Assembly (NCBI RefSeq): GCF_035594125.1
Contig: NC_087173.1
Location: 12,648,255 to 12,712,254, forward strand
Source of the DNA: Scylla paramamosain
Taxonomy: Eukaryota; Arthropoda; Malacostraca; Decapoda; Portunidae
Direction of reading: 5' to 3'
DNA length: 64,000 nucleotides
Positions 24,029 to 34,672 of the stretch are shown here, in pieces (within the stretch, counting starts at the first letter, position 1; each line of letters opens with the position of its first letter). The position numbers were made by a program, and so were the translations under genes. The notes under the pieces were generated by a model that saw only the letters and a list, made by a program, of their open reading frames with translations, ran no database searches and was not told the origin of the DNA.

Positions 24029-24422
24029 ATATACAAAACACGGACGACTAGTCATGCTTTGGGAGGAATTTTCTCTGGGCACTAGAACAGCAAAAAGCTT
24101 ACTGAAAGCTGCCTCTCATCATATTGCTGTGAATATGTAATGACTTGATTTTTCATGAAATACTCTAGTTTTATTTTCTAAACTGACTTTTGCATGTTTT
24201 TAGACTACAATTTTAATTGTATTTTACTGACTTTTGCATGTTTTTAGAGCATAATTTTAATTGTATTTTATCGTAAAATAAGTCAATTTTGAGCTGCTGA
24301 ATTATTATTTAACTTTTAAACATGGTCCAAGTTGGTGGTCCGAGATGGTTATCGTGGTCCGAGTTAGTATAGACCAGGGCCGAGTTGGTGATGGTCCGAG
24401 TTGGGGGTGTAGCCTACAGCTC

Positions 24423-24620
24423 TACTGACTATTTAATTTCATTGTCTACCACCATTCTCACTAACAGCGGCGAAAAGAGACTGGGTTATAACCCAATCAA
24501 TTTCTCTCTTCTCTTCTACTGACTGTATTATTTTAGTGTCCACCTCCACATCTAGCAAAAAAAAAAAAAAAAAGTATAACCAAGGGAATTTGTCTCCACG
24601 TCTCCACTGACTATTTAGTT
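24423..24620. repeat. ~115-bp tandem repeat, continuation of the MULE target
   Basis: TCTACTGACTATTTAATTTC..GTCTACCACC, TCTACTGACTGTATTATTTT..GTCCACCTCC and TCCACTGACTATTTAGTTTC mark three successive units. Each is preceded by AACCAA..TTTCTCT-like sequence. The first unit is the one the MULE split. Confidence 0.75.
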
Positions 24621-25225
24621 TCTGAAGTGGAAAGCATTAGTACACACACTGTTCGCTAGAATACTCGTCATCGACTGTCACAGTATTTACCACCAGGCAG
24701 TAATGGAAATCTTGTCAATAAATCCTTTGTGATGTGTGACGCCAAACCAACGACATCTACAACAATTTTCTTTTTTTTTTCATTAATTTGTTCTTTTACT
24801 CTTTTTCACATGACTGGGAAAGTTTACATCCCTTAGTATTTTCTCCCTATCATATTACACTTTTTCATTCACTCCTTGTCTGATAACTTTAAACTTGCCT
24901 ATCAGATTTTTGAGAAATTAAACATTGGACAGTTCTATTTTTTTCTTTTTTTTTTTTGTCAATATATCCTTACTCTTTCATTAAATATGTTCCTGGAGCA
25001 GCGTTCTTAAACACCCCTGTACTCCTCTTCGATTAATTTTCACGGAGTCTAATGAAAACTGTTGTGGACTTCAAGGATGTTTTCATGAGTCAAATGCTCT
25101 GTCAACAAGTAGTCTGTATCATCAATGATAAAAAAAAAAAAAAAATACCCATGAGAATTCGACTAAGTTTTCGTGGCCAGTGATCGCTGCGATGAGAGAA
25201 CAAAGTGATTCAGAACGCGGTCACT
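24621..25225. other. AT-rich non-coding stretch
   Basis: T-runs and A-runs, no frame of interest, no recognised element. Confidence 0.5.
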
Positions 25226-25537
25226 CTCTTTGCTGTTGTTTTACCCGCTCTCTCTGGCCTTGACCCTCGGAAGCCTTGTGGGCAGCGTGGTTTTTCTCTC
25301 GGCAAGTGAACATAGTCCTATTGAGACAACGAAGTGTTTCAGAAAGCTGCCACTATTCCTGGTGATATTCTGCCTGGTCTCTCTGGCCTTGACCCTCGGA
25401 GTCCTTGTGATCAGTATAATGTATCTTATTGTCGTCATAGACTCTCCTCTTCTCACCACGCTCCTTACAAAAAGTGTCTTGTATTTCGATAAACGGTTCT
25501 TTTTTCTTTCTTCTTTAGAGTTTGGGTATATTGTCTA

Positions 25538-25586
<49 letters not shown>

Positions 25587-25880
25587 CCTTGAACCTGGGA
25601 AGCCTAATAGTTAGGCTGTTTTGTCTTATCGTCACCATGAACTGTCCTCTCACAACTTTCCTTGCCAAAAATGTTTTCTGTCTTGGTTAAACATTTTTTT
25701 TTTCTTTTTACTTGAGTTTTGATACACTGACTCTCGGAAACCTTACACTTAGCTTCTTTTTTTCTTATTATTGCCTTCAACTGTTCTCATCTCACTCAGC
25801 ACCTTGTCACAATTATAATATAACATTCTCCCTATCCTCCTTGCTTAAGTGTATGTACATTCCTTGTCACGTTCTACCTA

Positions 25881-25944
<64 letters not shown>

Positions 25945-26095
25945 TACCCCTCAGAAGCCTCAAGGTCAAGTTCATTTCTTGTATTTTCTCCATGATTTGA
26001 GCTCTTCCTCTCACCTCAGTTCCTTGCCAAAAGAATCTTCTATTTCTATAAATAACTTTCGTCTCTTTCTTAGTGTTTGGGCACGTTGAGGTTGT
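25226..26095. repeat. diverged long-unit tandem repeat, four to five units
   Basis: The anchor CCCTCGGAAGCC or variants occurs near 25264, 25391, 25590, 25729 and 25950. It is preceded by CTCTCTGGCCTTGA-like sequence and followed by CTTATCGTCATCA..CTGTCCTC, CTCACCACGCTCCTTGCC, AAAA(G/T)TCTT and TTTCTTTCTT..AGTTTGGG. Steps run from 127 to 221 bp, partly because the CT run in each unit has expanded (25541-25583, 25886-25939). The hydrophobic frame at 25230-25592 is a by-product. Confidence 0.7.
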
Positions 26096-26174
26096 TCTAA
26101 ATAGAGTAAATCTATTAATATGGTATTGTTTCTAGTGTTATCTTGTTATGTTTCTATATATCATACTGCCTGCC

Positions 26175-26176
<2 letters not shown>

Positions 26177-26237
<61 letters not shown>

Positions 26238-26303
26238 GATGAAATGTGCAGGTACATAGAATGATAATGTATTTAAAGGAGGAAGACATATCAAGAAGTC
26301 TGG

Positions 26304-26338
<35 letters not shown>

Positions 26339-26421
26339 GCGCGCGCGACAAGTGGAAAGATGGAAACACAGGAAAAGTGGATAGGCTCAGTGAGAGTTGT
26401 GTTTTTTGTTTTTTGAGTTGA

Positions 26422-26473
<52 letters not shown>

Positions 26474-26542
26474 TGGAAAGATGGAAACACAGAAAAAGTG
26501 GATAGGCTCAGTGAGAGTTGTGTTTTTTGTTTTTTGAGTTGA

Positions 26543-26585
<43 letters not shown>

Positions 26586-26635
26586 AAAAAATTGGTGTGA
26601 AGGGGAGAGGGAGAGACATTCAACGCGATACTTTC

Positions 26636-26725
<90 letters not shown>

Positions 26726-26799
26726 TCAACGTTAAAACAGCAGGCGGTCTGGCGTTACGAAGGAGAATTTAGAAATAATATATAAAATCTCACTGTAAT

Positions 26800-26845
<46 letters not shown>
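26177..26845. repeat. microsatellite block with a 121-bp duplication
   Basis: (CT)n 26178-26236; (CA)n then (CG)n 26307-26346; a block AAGTGGAAAGATGGAAACAC through TTTTTTGAGTTGAGTTGAGA plus (GA)n present twice (26350 and 26471); (CT)n 26639-26722; (GA)n 26803-26844. Confidence 0.92.
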
Positions 26846-26847
<2 letters not shown>

Positions 26848-27050
26848 CACTGAATAACAAACTGATATGAACATGCCATGGAATAAAAACACCACCAAAA
26901 AAGTCAATGTGTTGATGTGAATTTAGTGAAATGTCTTGCCTTATCGTCCTGTGATGGTGGTGGTGGTGGTGGTTCTAATGTCTATCCCTTCTCGTTATGG
27001 AATATATGTTTCCTCTTAATTAAGTGGTAATTTAATACAGCAAGAAATTT
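26846..27050. other. non-coding spacer with (GGT)n
   Basis: A GGTGGTGGT patch at about 26955-26973; otherwise nothing recognised. Confidence 0.5.
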
Positions 27051-27054
27051 AGGT

Positions 27055-27403
27055 CTGTGTGTGTGTGTGTGTCTGTGTCTTTGTATGTATGCCTGTGTGT
27101 GTGCGCGTGTGTGGGTACGTGTAATCCTTTATACGTGTATAATACTTTTTATTTTTCTAACTGTTTATCATTTTCCATGTTCAGTGTTTTTTTTTTAGTC
27201 ATTTTCCTCCTGTTTTATTTCTTGTTTATCTTTGTTTTGTTTGTTTCTGTTTATTATTGTCTTGTCTCAGTTTTATTCGTTTCTTTTTTATTCTAATTGT
27301 TATTCATCATATTCCTTTCTCTCCTCCTCCTCCTCCTCCTCCTCCTCTTCATCATCTCCCCTGCATCCTCCTTTCCTTCTCCACAGCTGCAGAAGGCACA
27401 CTG

Positions 27404-27495
<92 letters not shown>

Positions 27496-27579
27496 GTCAT
27501 ACCGTATAGTTCAGCCCTTATCATTTATGTATGGGCCTATTCCTTACGCTAATAAACAGTGTGTGTGTGTGTGTGTGGT
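27055..27579. repeat. (GT)n, (TCC)n and (CT)n microsatellites
   Basis: GT at 27055-27071; T-rich sequence; TCC at 27322-27348; CT at 27407-27491; GT at 27560-27576. Confidence 0.95.
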
Positions 27580-27850
27580 TTAGTTTGACTTGGCTTAGGT
27601 AGGGTTGGGGTACATTAAGTTCTCTCAGGTTAGGTTTCGTTGTGTTTGATTGAATTTGGTTGGTTTGGTTAAGTTAGATTAGGTTTCGTTTGGATTAGGT
27701 TTGGTTAGGTTAGATCAAGTTGAGCGAGACTAGGTGAGGTTGGTTTGGGTTCGAGTCGGTCAAGTTAGATTAGGCTAGATTTGGTTTTCTTTTGTTTTCT
27801 TTAGTTTAGTTTGGTTAGGGTAGGTTAGATTAGGTTAGGTCAGGTCCAAG
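27580..27850 (+). repeat. degenerate TTAGG-related tract
   Basis: About 270 bp made of GGTT(A/T)GGTT, GATTAGGTT and TTAGGTTAG words on the plus strand, related to the arthropod telomeric repeat TTAGG but heavily mutated. It ends in GATTAGGTTAGGTCAGG. Confidence 0.6.
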
Positions 27851-28127
27851 AATCACTCGAAAACAACAGTGTCTCGTGAAAACCTGTGTACACATTATCA
27901 CACTTTATAAAAATAGATAAGTAGATCATAAGACGCGGAGCATCACGCGATGGGAGCCACGTACGAGGGAGGGAGTCAGCATGGCGACATGGCGTGTCTT
28001 AAGCAGGGTTATATCTATACAGTTAGCAAATTCGGCGAAGCGTTATCTATGAAATACCAACACGGGATGATTAATGGTACAGGGAGGGAGGGGGGGTGCG
28101 TAATGGCAGGAAAGCCGTGAGGGAAGA
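27851..28127. other. non-coding spacer
   Basis: Unique-looking sequence with a GGGAGGGAGGGGGGG patch near 28083-28097; no gene recognised. Confidence 0.45.
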
Positions 28128-28310
28128 TTATTATATTATTATAGTTTATTGACAGAATTTTTGTGATTACAAGGAGCTTAAAGTAAAAATCATTTCACTA
28201 AAATCATTATATCATATAAAAAGAGCTACAAATAAAAATCCTGTCCAGATAAAATTAACCAATTCACATTGCAAAAAACAAACTTTCTCCAAACTTAACT
28301 CCTAAAAAAA

Positions 28311-28496
28311 TTCAAACTCCCTTTCTTTTAAAAAACAAGAACATTTTAGCCGTAAAGCTTTAACACATCGCAAACATAATCACATAAAGTGCCTAATAAA
28401 AAATTCAAACTCCCTTTCTTTTTAAAAAAACAAGAACATTTTAGCCGTAAAGCTTTAACACATCGCAAACATAATCACATAAAGTACCTAATTTAC
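28311..28496. repeat. 93-bp tandem duplication over the LINE-C stop codon
   Basis: A block beginning TTCAAACTCCCTTTCTTTT and running through CATAATCACATAAAGT occurs at 28311-28403 and again at 28404-28496. It contains the C-terminal codons (VCDVLKLYG-stop), so the element carries a second copy of its coding end in its 3' untranslated region. Confidence 0.9.
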
Positions 28497-29817
28497 CCTT
28501 ATACTTCATTAAACTGGTAAAACTACTAAAATCCAACATATTATATCTAGCCCTACAGTCCCTTGACAAAGAACAATTTAACAAAACATGAGACTCATCT
28601 TGTACTGCATTACTATCACACATACACAGTCGCAACTCTGCTGGTATTCCATTCCTTCTACCTGTCTCAATTTTTAAATCATGTGACATTAATCGAAGCC
28701 TCGTAAGGGCCTGCCTTTTGTAGTCCGGGACAAACTCATTGCTGACATAAACTGGATGTACTGATAGTTCAGGGTTAATTACTGATCTGTACGCCACATA
28801 CTTAGATGCCGTCTCGGGTTTTTCTCTAATGTTTATTTTGACTATATCCAGTGGATTTACGTTATCTCTATACTGTAGTGCCTTCATCACAAATTGATAC
28901 CCTGGAGTATTAGCTACTCTGCACAACTCAAATGCAACATAGAATGGTTCTTCAACGTTCGGTTCCCTTAACTTTGATTCTAGAAATTTCCTTCTCCTTT
29001 TCGCTATGACATCAAGTACAGGTGGAATACCTGATTCAATAAGACACATGTCGGGGCTTGTAAATTTCCTTACCCCTAGCAAGTTCTTTACTGCTCTATT
29101 GTATTGAACAATTATCTTCCTAGGATTATTTGTCAACCATGTTTCTGAGCTATAAAGAAGGGCAGAAGTGACAGCAGCATCAAATACTTTGCGCTTGTAT
29201 GTATATGGCATAATGTTATTTGTTGCACAAAAAATTGCAAATTTATTGAGTTGCATCTCATTCACGGTTTCGTGAAGGTCCAATACTGTGTTCATCTTTG
29301 CATCATCACAAATCCATGCCCCAAGGTAAAGATACTTATGAACACAGTCTATCTTGATGTTACGAACAGTTAACGGCAATCTGTCTTCATCTGTACCTCG
29401 CACTACCATAAGTTTTGTTTTCTTTTCATTAAGTACCACTCCATATTCTTGGCAATAATCCAACACTGCGGTTAACTTTCTCACACACATTTCTTTAGAA
29501 GTAGCTAGTATTACCATGTCATCCATAAGAAGGAGCGTATGTAGTTTCCCCAAGAATCCATCTGTATCTACACACCTGTTTATCATCCTAACCACCTCAT
29601 CCATGTATATGGTGAATAAGAGACAACTCGATGGAGATCCTTGGCGGACTCCAACAGTGGCATCAATAGTTGCAGAACGTAACACACTTTGAGTACAGGA
29701 ATACATAGCTTGTATAGCACGCAACATAACCTTACCACAACCACGTGATTTAAGCAATTCAAGCAATTTACCTCGAGGCACTCTATCATATGCTTTGCTG
29801 TAATCTATGAATAACAT
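28441..29817 (-). CDS. LINE-C reverse transcriptase part, 458 codons
   Basis: It opens at MLFIDYSKAYDRVPRGKLLE (RT motif A), continues with VGVRQGSPSSCLLF (motif B) and LLMDDMVILATS, the catalytic xxDD box with Leu-Met in place of Tyr-Ala. NEKKTKLMV and YLYLGAW follow, then the thumb, and a C-terminal stretch ending in a Cys/His-rich patch (CMCDSNAVQDESHVLLNCSL), probably a nucleic-acid-binding knuckle. It is not a separate gene. It continues the upstream frame 29786-31471, which ends 32 bp inside it. The ATG at 29817 is most likely internal. Confidence 0.85.
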   Translation of the reverse strand: MLFIDYSKAYDRVPRGKLLELLKSRGCGKVMLRAIQAMYSCTQSVLRSATIDATVGVRQGSPSSCLLFTIYMDEVVRMINRCVDTDGFLGKLHTLLLMDDMVILATSKEMCVRKLTAVLDYCQEYGVVLNEKKTKLMVVRGTDEDRLPLTVRNIKIDCVHKYLYLGAWICDDAKMNTVLDLHETVNEMQLNKFAIFCATNNIMPYTYKRKVFDAAVTSALLYSSETWLTNNPRKIIVQYNRAVKNLLGVRKFTSPDMCLIESGIPPVLDVIAKRRRKFLESKLREPNVEEPFYVAFELCRVANTPGYQFVMKALQYRDNVNPLDIVKINIREKPETASKYVAYRSVINPELSVHPVYVSNEFVPDYKRQALTRLRLMSHDLKIETGRRNGIPAELRLCMCDSNAVQDESHVLLNCSLSRDCRARYNMLDFSSFTSLMKYKGKLGTLCDYVCDVLKLYG

Positions 29818-31471
29818 ATACAGCTTCTTTTTTTAGGTCACATAATAATCTTAACGTCATTATTTGTTCGACACATCCTCGACCGCTTTGAGCACCTGCT
29901 TGACATTTATCAATACTTGTCCATAGTTTTAATCTGTTCAAAATTAAGTAATCATACAATTTTGCCAATGTATTCATAATGGATATGCCTCTGTAGTTTC
30001 CACATTCAAGTCTGTCTTTACCTCCTTTGAAGAGTACAAAAAGTTTGCTACAACCCCATGAAACTGGATAACACACATTAAGAAAAACAACGTTAAACAT
30101 ATGTAAAAAGAACATGATCCAGTTAACAGGTAAAGCTCTCATAATTCCTGGACAAATACCAACATAACTTTTTCTAACATTCACATCCTTGAGTACTTTA
30201 TCTAATTCTTGTACAGTGAAAGGTTCGTCTAATACGGGTATCGTTGGAGTCGAGTCATCTATACATACAGTGCGAATACTATCAGTGTGACACTCATTAT
30301 TTAACAAGCTCTCGAAATGGGTCTTTAGTTGATCGTCTTCAGGTTGTCTGTGTTCGTGCGTATCAATATTCCCTGACCAGTTAATGGCCTTCCATATGAA
30401 CTTAGCATCATTTGTTTCTAATATCCTTCTCCAGCGCGGCAACGTTCTGTCCCACGTTTCTTCCTGCTGGTCGAGACGTCCACATCTGTTCCTACGAGCA
30501 GCTTCATGAATAATTTCACTGCTCGATCTGAAGGCTTCAGAAATATTTTCAATACTAACAGCGTCCGGATTCGGTGGATCGAGACTTAGCAATTCGGTAC
30601 TGAAATCATGTAAGTTTACGGTGTCATATCTTGGACTTTTCCACATCGACTCGTTTGCACGTATTCTTCGGTATGACTCATCCAGACCGTTAGCTCGTTC
30701 TAACAGCTCTGTCGGGGAAACTTGAGTCATTTCTTTAGTAGCGAGATCTACGCAAATTGGGGCGTGGTCGGAACCTTTAACTGACTTGTTTACCTCGACC
30801 GAACTGACAAATCGTACGCAATCGGAAGTAACCACGCACAAGTCAATCTCCGATGTCCATCTTGATCCTCTTCTAAAAGATAAGTCACCTCCTAAGGTAG
30901 TTCCTTTTCTGTTCAGGTGATTCATCACAACCATATTGTTACTTCTACATATGTTACGCAACATACGCCCGTGACTATTCACTACCGGATCCTTCACACC
31001 ATCATATCTATAGACACTTCCATCACCACACGACAACACATGTGATCCAACTCGTGCATTGAAATTACCTAAAACAACTACGTCACGAGTGTTCAAACAC
31101 ATCTCACTTAACGCTCGAAACGGTGAAGCTTCGCAATATAGTGAGTCTTCTGGAGGTATATAAACACCACCGAATTTCACATCTTTACACACCGATAAAT
31201 TCACCCATATCATGTCATCTTCCTCCATGTTTACATTGGTCACATATTGCATCAACGCACATTTGATGAGCAACATAACACCACCTCTGTTACAGCCTAC
31301 TCTTGACTTATTGTTATACATATAGAAACCAGGTACGCTTTTTTCATACGCACTTTTAACCTCTAACAGCCAAACCAGATCATATTGCATTAAGAACTTA
31401 AGAATTTCCGGATCATTCAATTTTTCCCTTACTCCACATACTCGTACATTCCATGAACATAATTTCAACAC
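29786..31471 (-). CDS. LINE-C endonuclease and RT N-terminus, 561 codons
   Basis: Starts at MLKLCSWNVRVCG, typical of an APE endonuclease. Glu is present in LLEVKS (37), and SDH in KGSDHAPIC (234-236). The normally invariant GDFN is GNFN here (135-138), so the active-site Asp is Asn. The RT N-terminus follows: VSWGCSKLFVLFKGGKDRLE, NYRGISIMNTLAKLYD and QAGAQSGRGCVEQIMTLRLL. The frame ends at QQSI-stop. Within an A7 run (CCTAAAAAAAGAAG, about 29826-29839) one A fewer would carry it straight into the RT frame. So there is one coding unit with a single-base break. Confidence 0.85.
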   Translation of the reverse strand: MLKLCSWNVRVCGVREKLNDPEILKFLMQYDLVWLLEVKSAYEKSVPGFYMYNNKSRVGCNRGGVMLLIKCALMQYVTNVNMEEDDMIWVNLSVCKDVKFGGVYIPPEDSLYCEASPFRALSEMCLNTRDVVVLGNFNARVGSHVLSCGDGSVYRYDGVKDPVVNSHGRMLRNICRSNNMVVMNHLNRKGTTLGGDLSFRRGSRWTSEIDLCVVTSDCVRFVSSVEVNKSVKGSDHAPICVDLATKEMTQVSPTELLERANGLDESYRRIRANESMWKSPRYDTVNLHDFSTELLSLDPPNPDAVSIENISEAFRSSSEIIHEAARRNRCGRLDQQEETWDRTLPRWRRILETNDAKFIWKAINWSGNIDTHEHRQPEDDQLKTHFESLLNNECHTDSIRTVCIDDSTPTIPVLDEPFTVQELDKVLKDVNVRKSYVGICPGIMRALPVNWIMFFLHMFNVVFLNVCYPVSWGCSKLFVLFKGGKDRLECGNYRGISIMNTLAKLYDYLILNRLKLWTSIDKCQAGAQSGRGCVEQIMTLRLLCDLKKEAVYVIHRLQQSI

Positions 31472-31729
31472 ACTGGTATTTTTCTTTGTATTCAGAAAAA
31501 ATATGGTGAAAACTTATCGATTACATTGCCATCCCTTAACAACACACGAGAGGCGCATATGCAAGGAACACTATATCTAAGTCAGGGTATCTTCACTACT
31601 TTTAGCACGCTGTTGTGGAAGCTGTTGTTATTGTTGTTATTATAATATGTCTGTGGGAAAAACCAAAGTCCTTCTTTAGCAGGCACCGTCTTGCCCCTGA
31701 TAGAGCAGGAGACCCGGACGTCAAAAAAT

Positions 31730-31732
<3 letters not shown>

Positions 31733-31789
<57 letters not shown>

Positions 31790-31790
31790 G
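31733..31790. repeat. (AAT)n microsatellite
   Basis: About 58 bp of AAT repeat adjoining the LINE-C 5' region. Confidence 0.97.
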
Positions 31791-31924
31791 GTAAATTAAA
31801 TGTAACAGTAAAGGGAATACAAGAAACGATATCAAGGAAAATAGTCAAGCTAAATGAGATAAAAAAAAAAGTGTATAGAACAGTATATATATATTAGAGG
31901 TAACAGAAAGAGAGACTATAGCAT

Positions 31925-32110
31925 ATATTTGCGGCTTCACTGGTTTGCATGACGAGTTTCTTCCCAGGTGAACACAGACTGCGGCGTGACAGCAGGTAAA
32001 CATAATCTATCTCCTCTCTGCCTGGGATTCGAACCCGTGATCTCTTGGAACCGAGTGATGGGTGTGAACTGAACACGCTGTTCCTTTTACCATCGAACTG
32101 GAATTTTTCA
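31925..32110 (-). mobile_element. tRNA-derived SINE (second family)
   Basis: On the minus strand a perfect B box GGGTTCGAATCCCAGG lies at 32021-32036 and an A-box-like TCGATGGTAAAAGG at about 32088-32101, with tRNA-like spacing. A body of about 100 bp follows with TTTACCTGCTGTCACGCCGC. Apart from the boxes it is unlike the SINE at 16458. The arms do not form a full tRNA cloverleaf. Confidence 0.65.
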
Positions 32111-32373
32111 AACACAGCAAATATACAAATGTTACTGTAAAACTATATTTCTCTTCAAATGTCTTCCCGCACACAATGTTTTCAGCTTTGCATGATGCCA
32201 TAAAACAGTAACTGCCTTTCCCTTCTGTTTTTCTCCTCTCTGCTACCCTTTCACCTTCCCTCGAACACTTCCGTCCCTTCCCAATCAGTGCCACCAAATA
32301 CTTGATGGCTTCAGTCTGCCCAAATGCCTCCACACACAACCAGACCTCACCAACCACCAGTACTCACTCTAGT
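32111..32373. other. non-coding spacer
   Basis: Nothing recognised between the SINE and the LINE-A remnant. Confidence 0.4.
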
Positions 32374-32500
32374 GCATAAGACCATATATGAAACTGCACG
32401 AAGCCTGCCTGTAGACTTATCAGTGGCTGTCTCTGTATAAAACATGTTTGTCTATATCCACCTCGCATTACTACCCATAAATCTCTTTAACCAACAGCTC
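32374..32500 (-). mobile_element. LINE family A, degraded 3' end
   Basis: GCATAAGACC, GAAACTGCACGAAGCCTG and AGTGGCTGTCTCTGTATAAA align with the family-A 3' end at low identity. Confidence 0.6.
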
Positions 32501-33110
32501 CCGCACTCACTTTAACAACTGTACACTTTTGTCGCCTTGTTCAGTCGACTCACAACCTTGCCCGGTGCGTAATCTTTTAATTTAGTGCTGGGAACCTTGA
32601 GTGTGCGAGTATATTCAGTCTTACCTCAGGCTGACGTCAAATTAATGAAAGGAGAGGGACGCGCGTGAGAATGGAGGCAGGAATGTCGCGTGCTGAAGTG
32701 TCCACTGTGAACACAACTTGCATGTATCGTGGTTGTAATTCACGTTGATAAACCCGCGCGTTCAGTACGACCATAGGGGATTAAGACACGTGCTGCGTCT
32801 TATAAGATGTAGTACGTATGAATATCCGATATGGTACGTAAGAGTGTGCATACTGTGTGTTGTTATGCTTCATGGAGACGATCAATAACCTCACAGCCTT
32901 CGCCTTAACTACGCTACGTTTCTTACTTTGGAGAGAGCAGATTATTACAAACAGGCGCCTGAGGGTCAATAGATCTACTGCTGCTTGTTCTTCCTTTCTG
33001 TTCATGTGCACATCGGTTGCAAAAGAATTTATGAATTAATACGATGATTTATGTTCATGTGCTCTGTTTTGTATAGCTGTTAGCATTATCATCATCGTCA
33101 TCATTTCCTT
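32501..33110. other. non-coding, nothing recognised
   Basis: Unique-looking sequence of mixed composition; frames shorter than 80 codons without motifs. Confidence 0.45.
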
Positions 33111-33234
33111 CTTGTTCTTGTCATTGTTGTTGTTATTGTTGTTGTTGTTGTTGTCGTCGTCATTGTAGTTCTTCTTCTTCTTCTTCTTCTTCATTATATT
33201 ATTTTCCCCGTTGAAACCACTCCTGTACCGCGGC

Positions 33235-33276
<42 letters not shown>
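33111..33276. repeat. (TTG)n, (CTT)n and (CA)n microsatellites
   Basis: TTG/TCG repeats at 33125-33165, CTT at 33170-33192, CA at 33237-33275. Confidence 0.95.
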
Positions 33277-33278
<2 letters not shown>

Positions 33279-34672
33279 CGCTAATTCACCGTAATATTGT
33301 GAGGGCAAGCGCGGCCATTGTACGCGGGAGTGCTAAGAGCAAAGTGCAGAGGTGACGTTAACACCAGTCACATTACCTTCCAGCGCGCAGCCTTGTGGTA
33401 ATCCTCCTTCTTGCGCCATTTGTATCTCATCGCCAGTTCGCGGAGTACAAACGCAATGCACGCACAAGAAAACACCGCGGCAGAACAAACAGTACAGATT
33501 CTCTAGCCTTTGTTGTGCTGTTTGTGTTGAATTGCACTATATTGAACTAACACATGTAGGATAGTGAATGAAAAGGCTACTTCCGCCACGCCGATCCTTC
33601 CAATTAGGACAGGATAATGCTCTGCCTGTCTGCCTCCCTGTCTTTCTTGCTGCCAGTCTTTCTCCTCCTGCTGCAGTGACTGGCTGACGGACAGTGCAGG
33701 CTGGTAGGCCACGCGGCGCCGAGGATACGTGGGCTGCATAGGAGCCGTTCATCTGATGCAATATCTGGGATAAACTCGTGTATACGCAGGAGATTTGCTC
33801 TTACACATATTTCGTTGAAAGTGATGAGCAATGCAGCGCTCGTTCTTTTCTGTTATGTATTCTGTCGACACCTTGATATTTTATGGCAGTAGTTTCTATT
33901 CTGGCGGTGATGTGTTTTGGGATTAGTATGTAAATTTTGAGGGGATAATGATGAGGAACCAGCAAAATGCACAATCGTCTTTATCGTCTTGTTACTTGAC
34001 CTTCCTTACAACAGCGTGTTCACAAGTGTTACTTCATCCTCTTTAGGACAACCTGCAGTGCATTATGGAAGTGGGGTCGCGTCAGGTGTCGGGGAGGTGA
34101 ACAGCTTTCCACGCCTCTTGCTTATCAATAGGTGCTAAAGTCCATTTGTCTTCTTTTCTTATTATTATTTTTAATTTCTTAATAAACACTCGGAATGACA
34201 TGGAAGACCAGCCACCTTAGTTTCTAAGTTGCCCTCTTTGAATCTATATAATCCAAATCTAGCTTGGGTAATACGATTTAAAATAAGCTAAATTAAACTG
34301 ATGTGTCATACCAAACTAACCTAAGTTATCTAATCTAGGTTAAGATAACTAAGCTAAAACAATGTAATCTAACCTAGCTCATCTTAACACAATCCACCCG
34401 GAATATAACTAAGGTGGCTAAACTTTGTCACTCTGCACCAGTCTCTCTACTCAAAGACATGTACAACACCTCCAGGCGTCTCCTCACTGGTTCACGAGAA
34501 AATCTCCTCCACTGCTTTGCGCTGCTCCATTCACAAGTGGCTTATTTTCTCATATTTTAGCATATTCAGTTTAAACCATTTAACATCTTTGCCATCTCTT
34601 CAAGTTCAAGTAAATGATAGGTTAGGTCATTGTAGGTTATATTGAAATGGTATGTCCACATCTGTTGTGTAT
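33277..34672. other. mixed non-coding region; one weak exon candidate on minus
   Basis: No gene is recognised. On the minus strand a stop-free run of 42 codons (33502 down to 33377) reads LRELAMRYKWRKKEDYHKAA near its end, after a hydrophobic stretch, and stops at a good donor (TGGAAG/GTAATG). I cannot name a product, no acceptor is obvious, and chance is possible. CTAACCTAA-like words occur at 34310-34390. Confidence 0.3.

Larger units (their letters stand above)
20825..24413 (+). mobile_element. complete Mutator-like (MULE) DNA transposon, 3.59 kb
   Basis: A 9-bp direct repeat CTACAGCTC flanks the element (20816-20824 and 24414-24422); MULEs typically make 8-10 bp duplications. Ends are GGGGTAGGGCCAACTCGG and, in reverse complement, GCTACACCCCCAACTCGG. 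They are imperfectly inverted, with the best match in CCAACTCGG. Both ends carry clusters of a CCAACTCGGACCAT-like subterminal repeat, six on the left (20838-20975) and five on the right (24324-24413), in opposite orientation. Inside lie the transposase gene (22241-24028) and a second inverted-repeat element (21311-22128). Removing the element and one target copy restores a tandem-repeat unit, which supports these boundaries. Confidence 0.85.
28128..31725 (-). mobile_element. near full-length APE-type LINE, family C
   Basis: A non-LTR retrotransposon on the minus strand of about 3.6 kb. Its 5' untranslated region is about 31472-31725 (CCGGGTCTCCTGCTCTATCA and onward). One long reading frame, split by a single base, covers endonuclease and reverse transcriptase, and a short 3' region carries AATAAA near 28146 and a TAATAATATAAT-like end. 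It differs from families A, B and D in every motif. The clade was not determined. A (TAA)n array abuts the 5' end. Confidence 0.85.

Noticed and set aside
25230..25592. Four-helix-like hydrophobic membrane protein (LALTLGSLVGSVVFL)
   Set aside because: It lies across two units of a diverged tandem repeat and runs into (CT)n. The hydrophobic pattern follows T-rich composition, and the other units have stops in this frame.
32021..32110. Functional tRNA gene on the minus strand
   Set aside because: Good B box, but no full cloverleaf. It fits a second SINE family.
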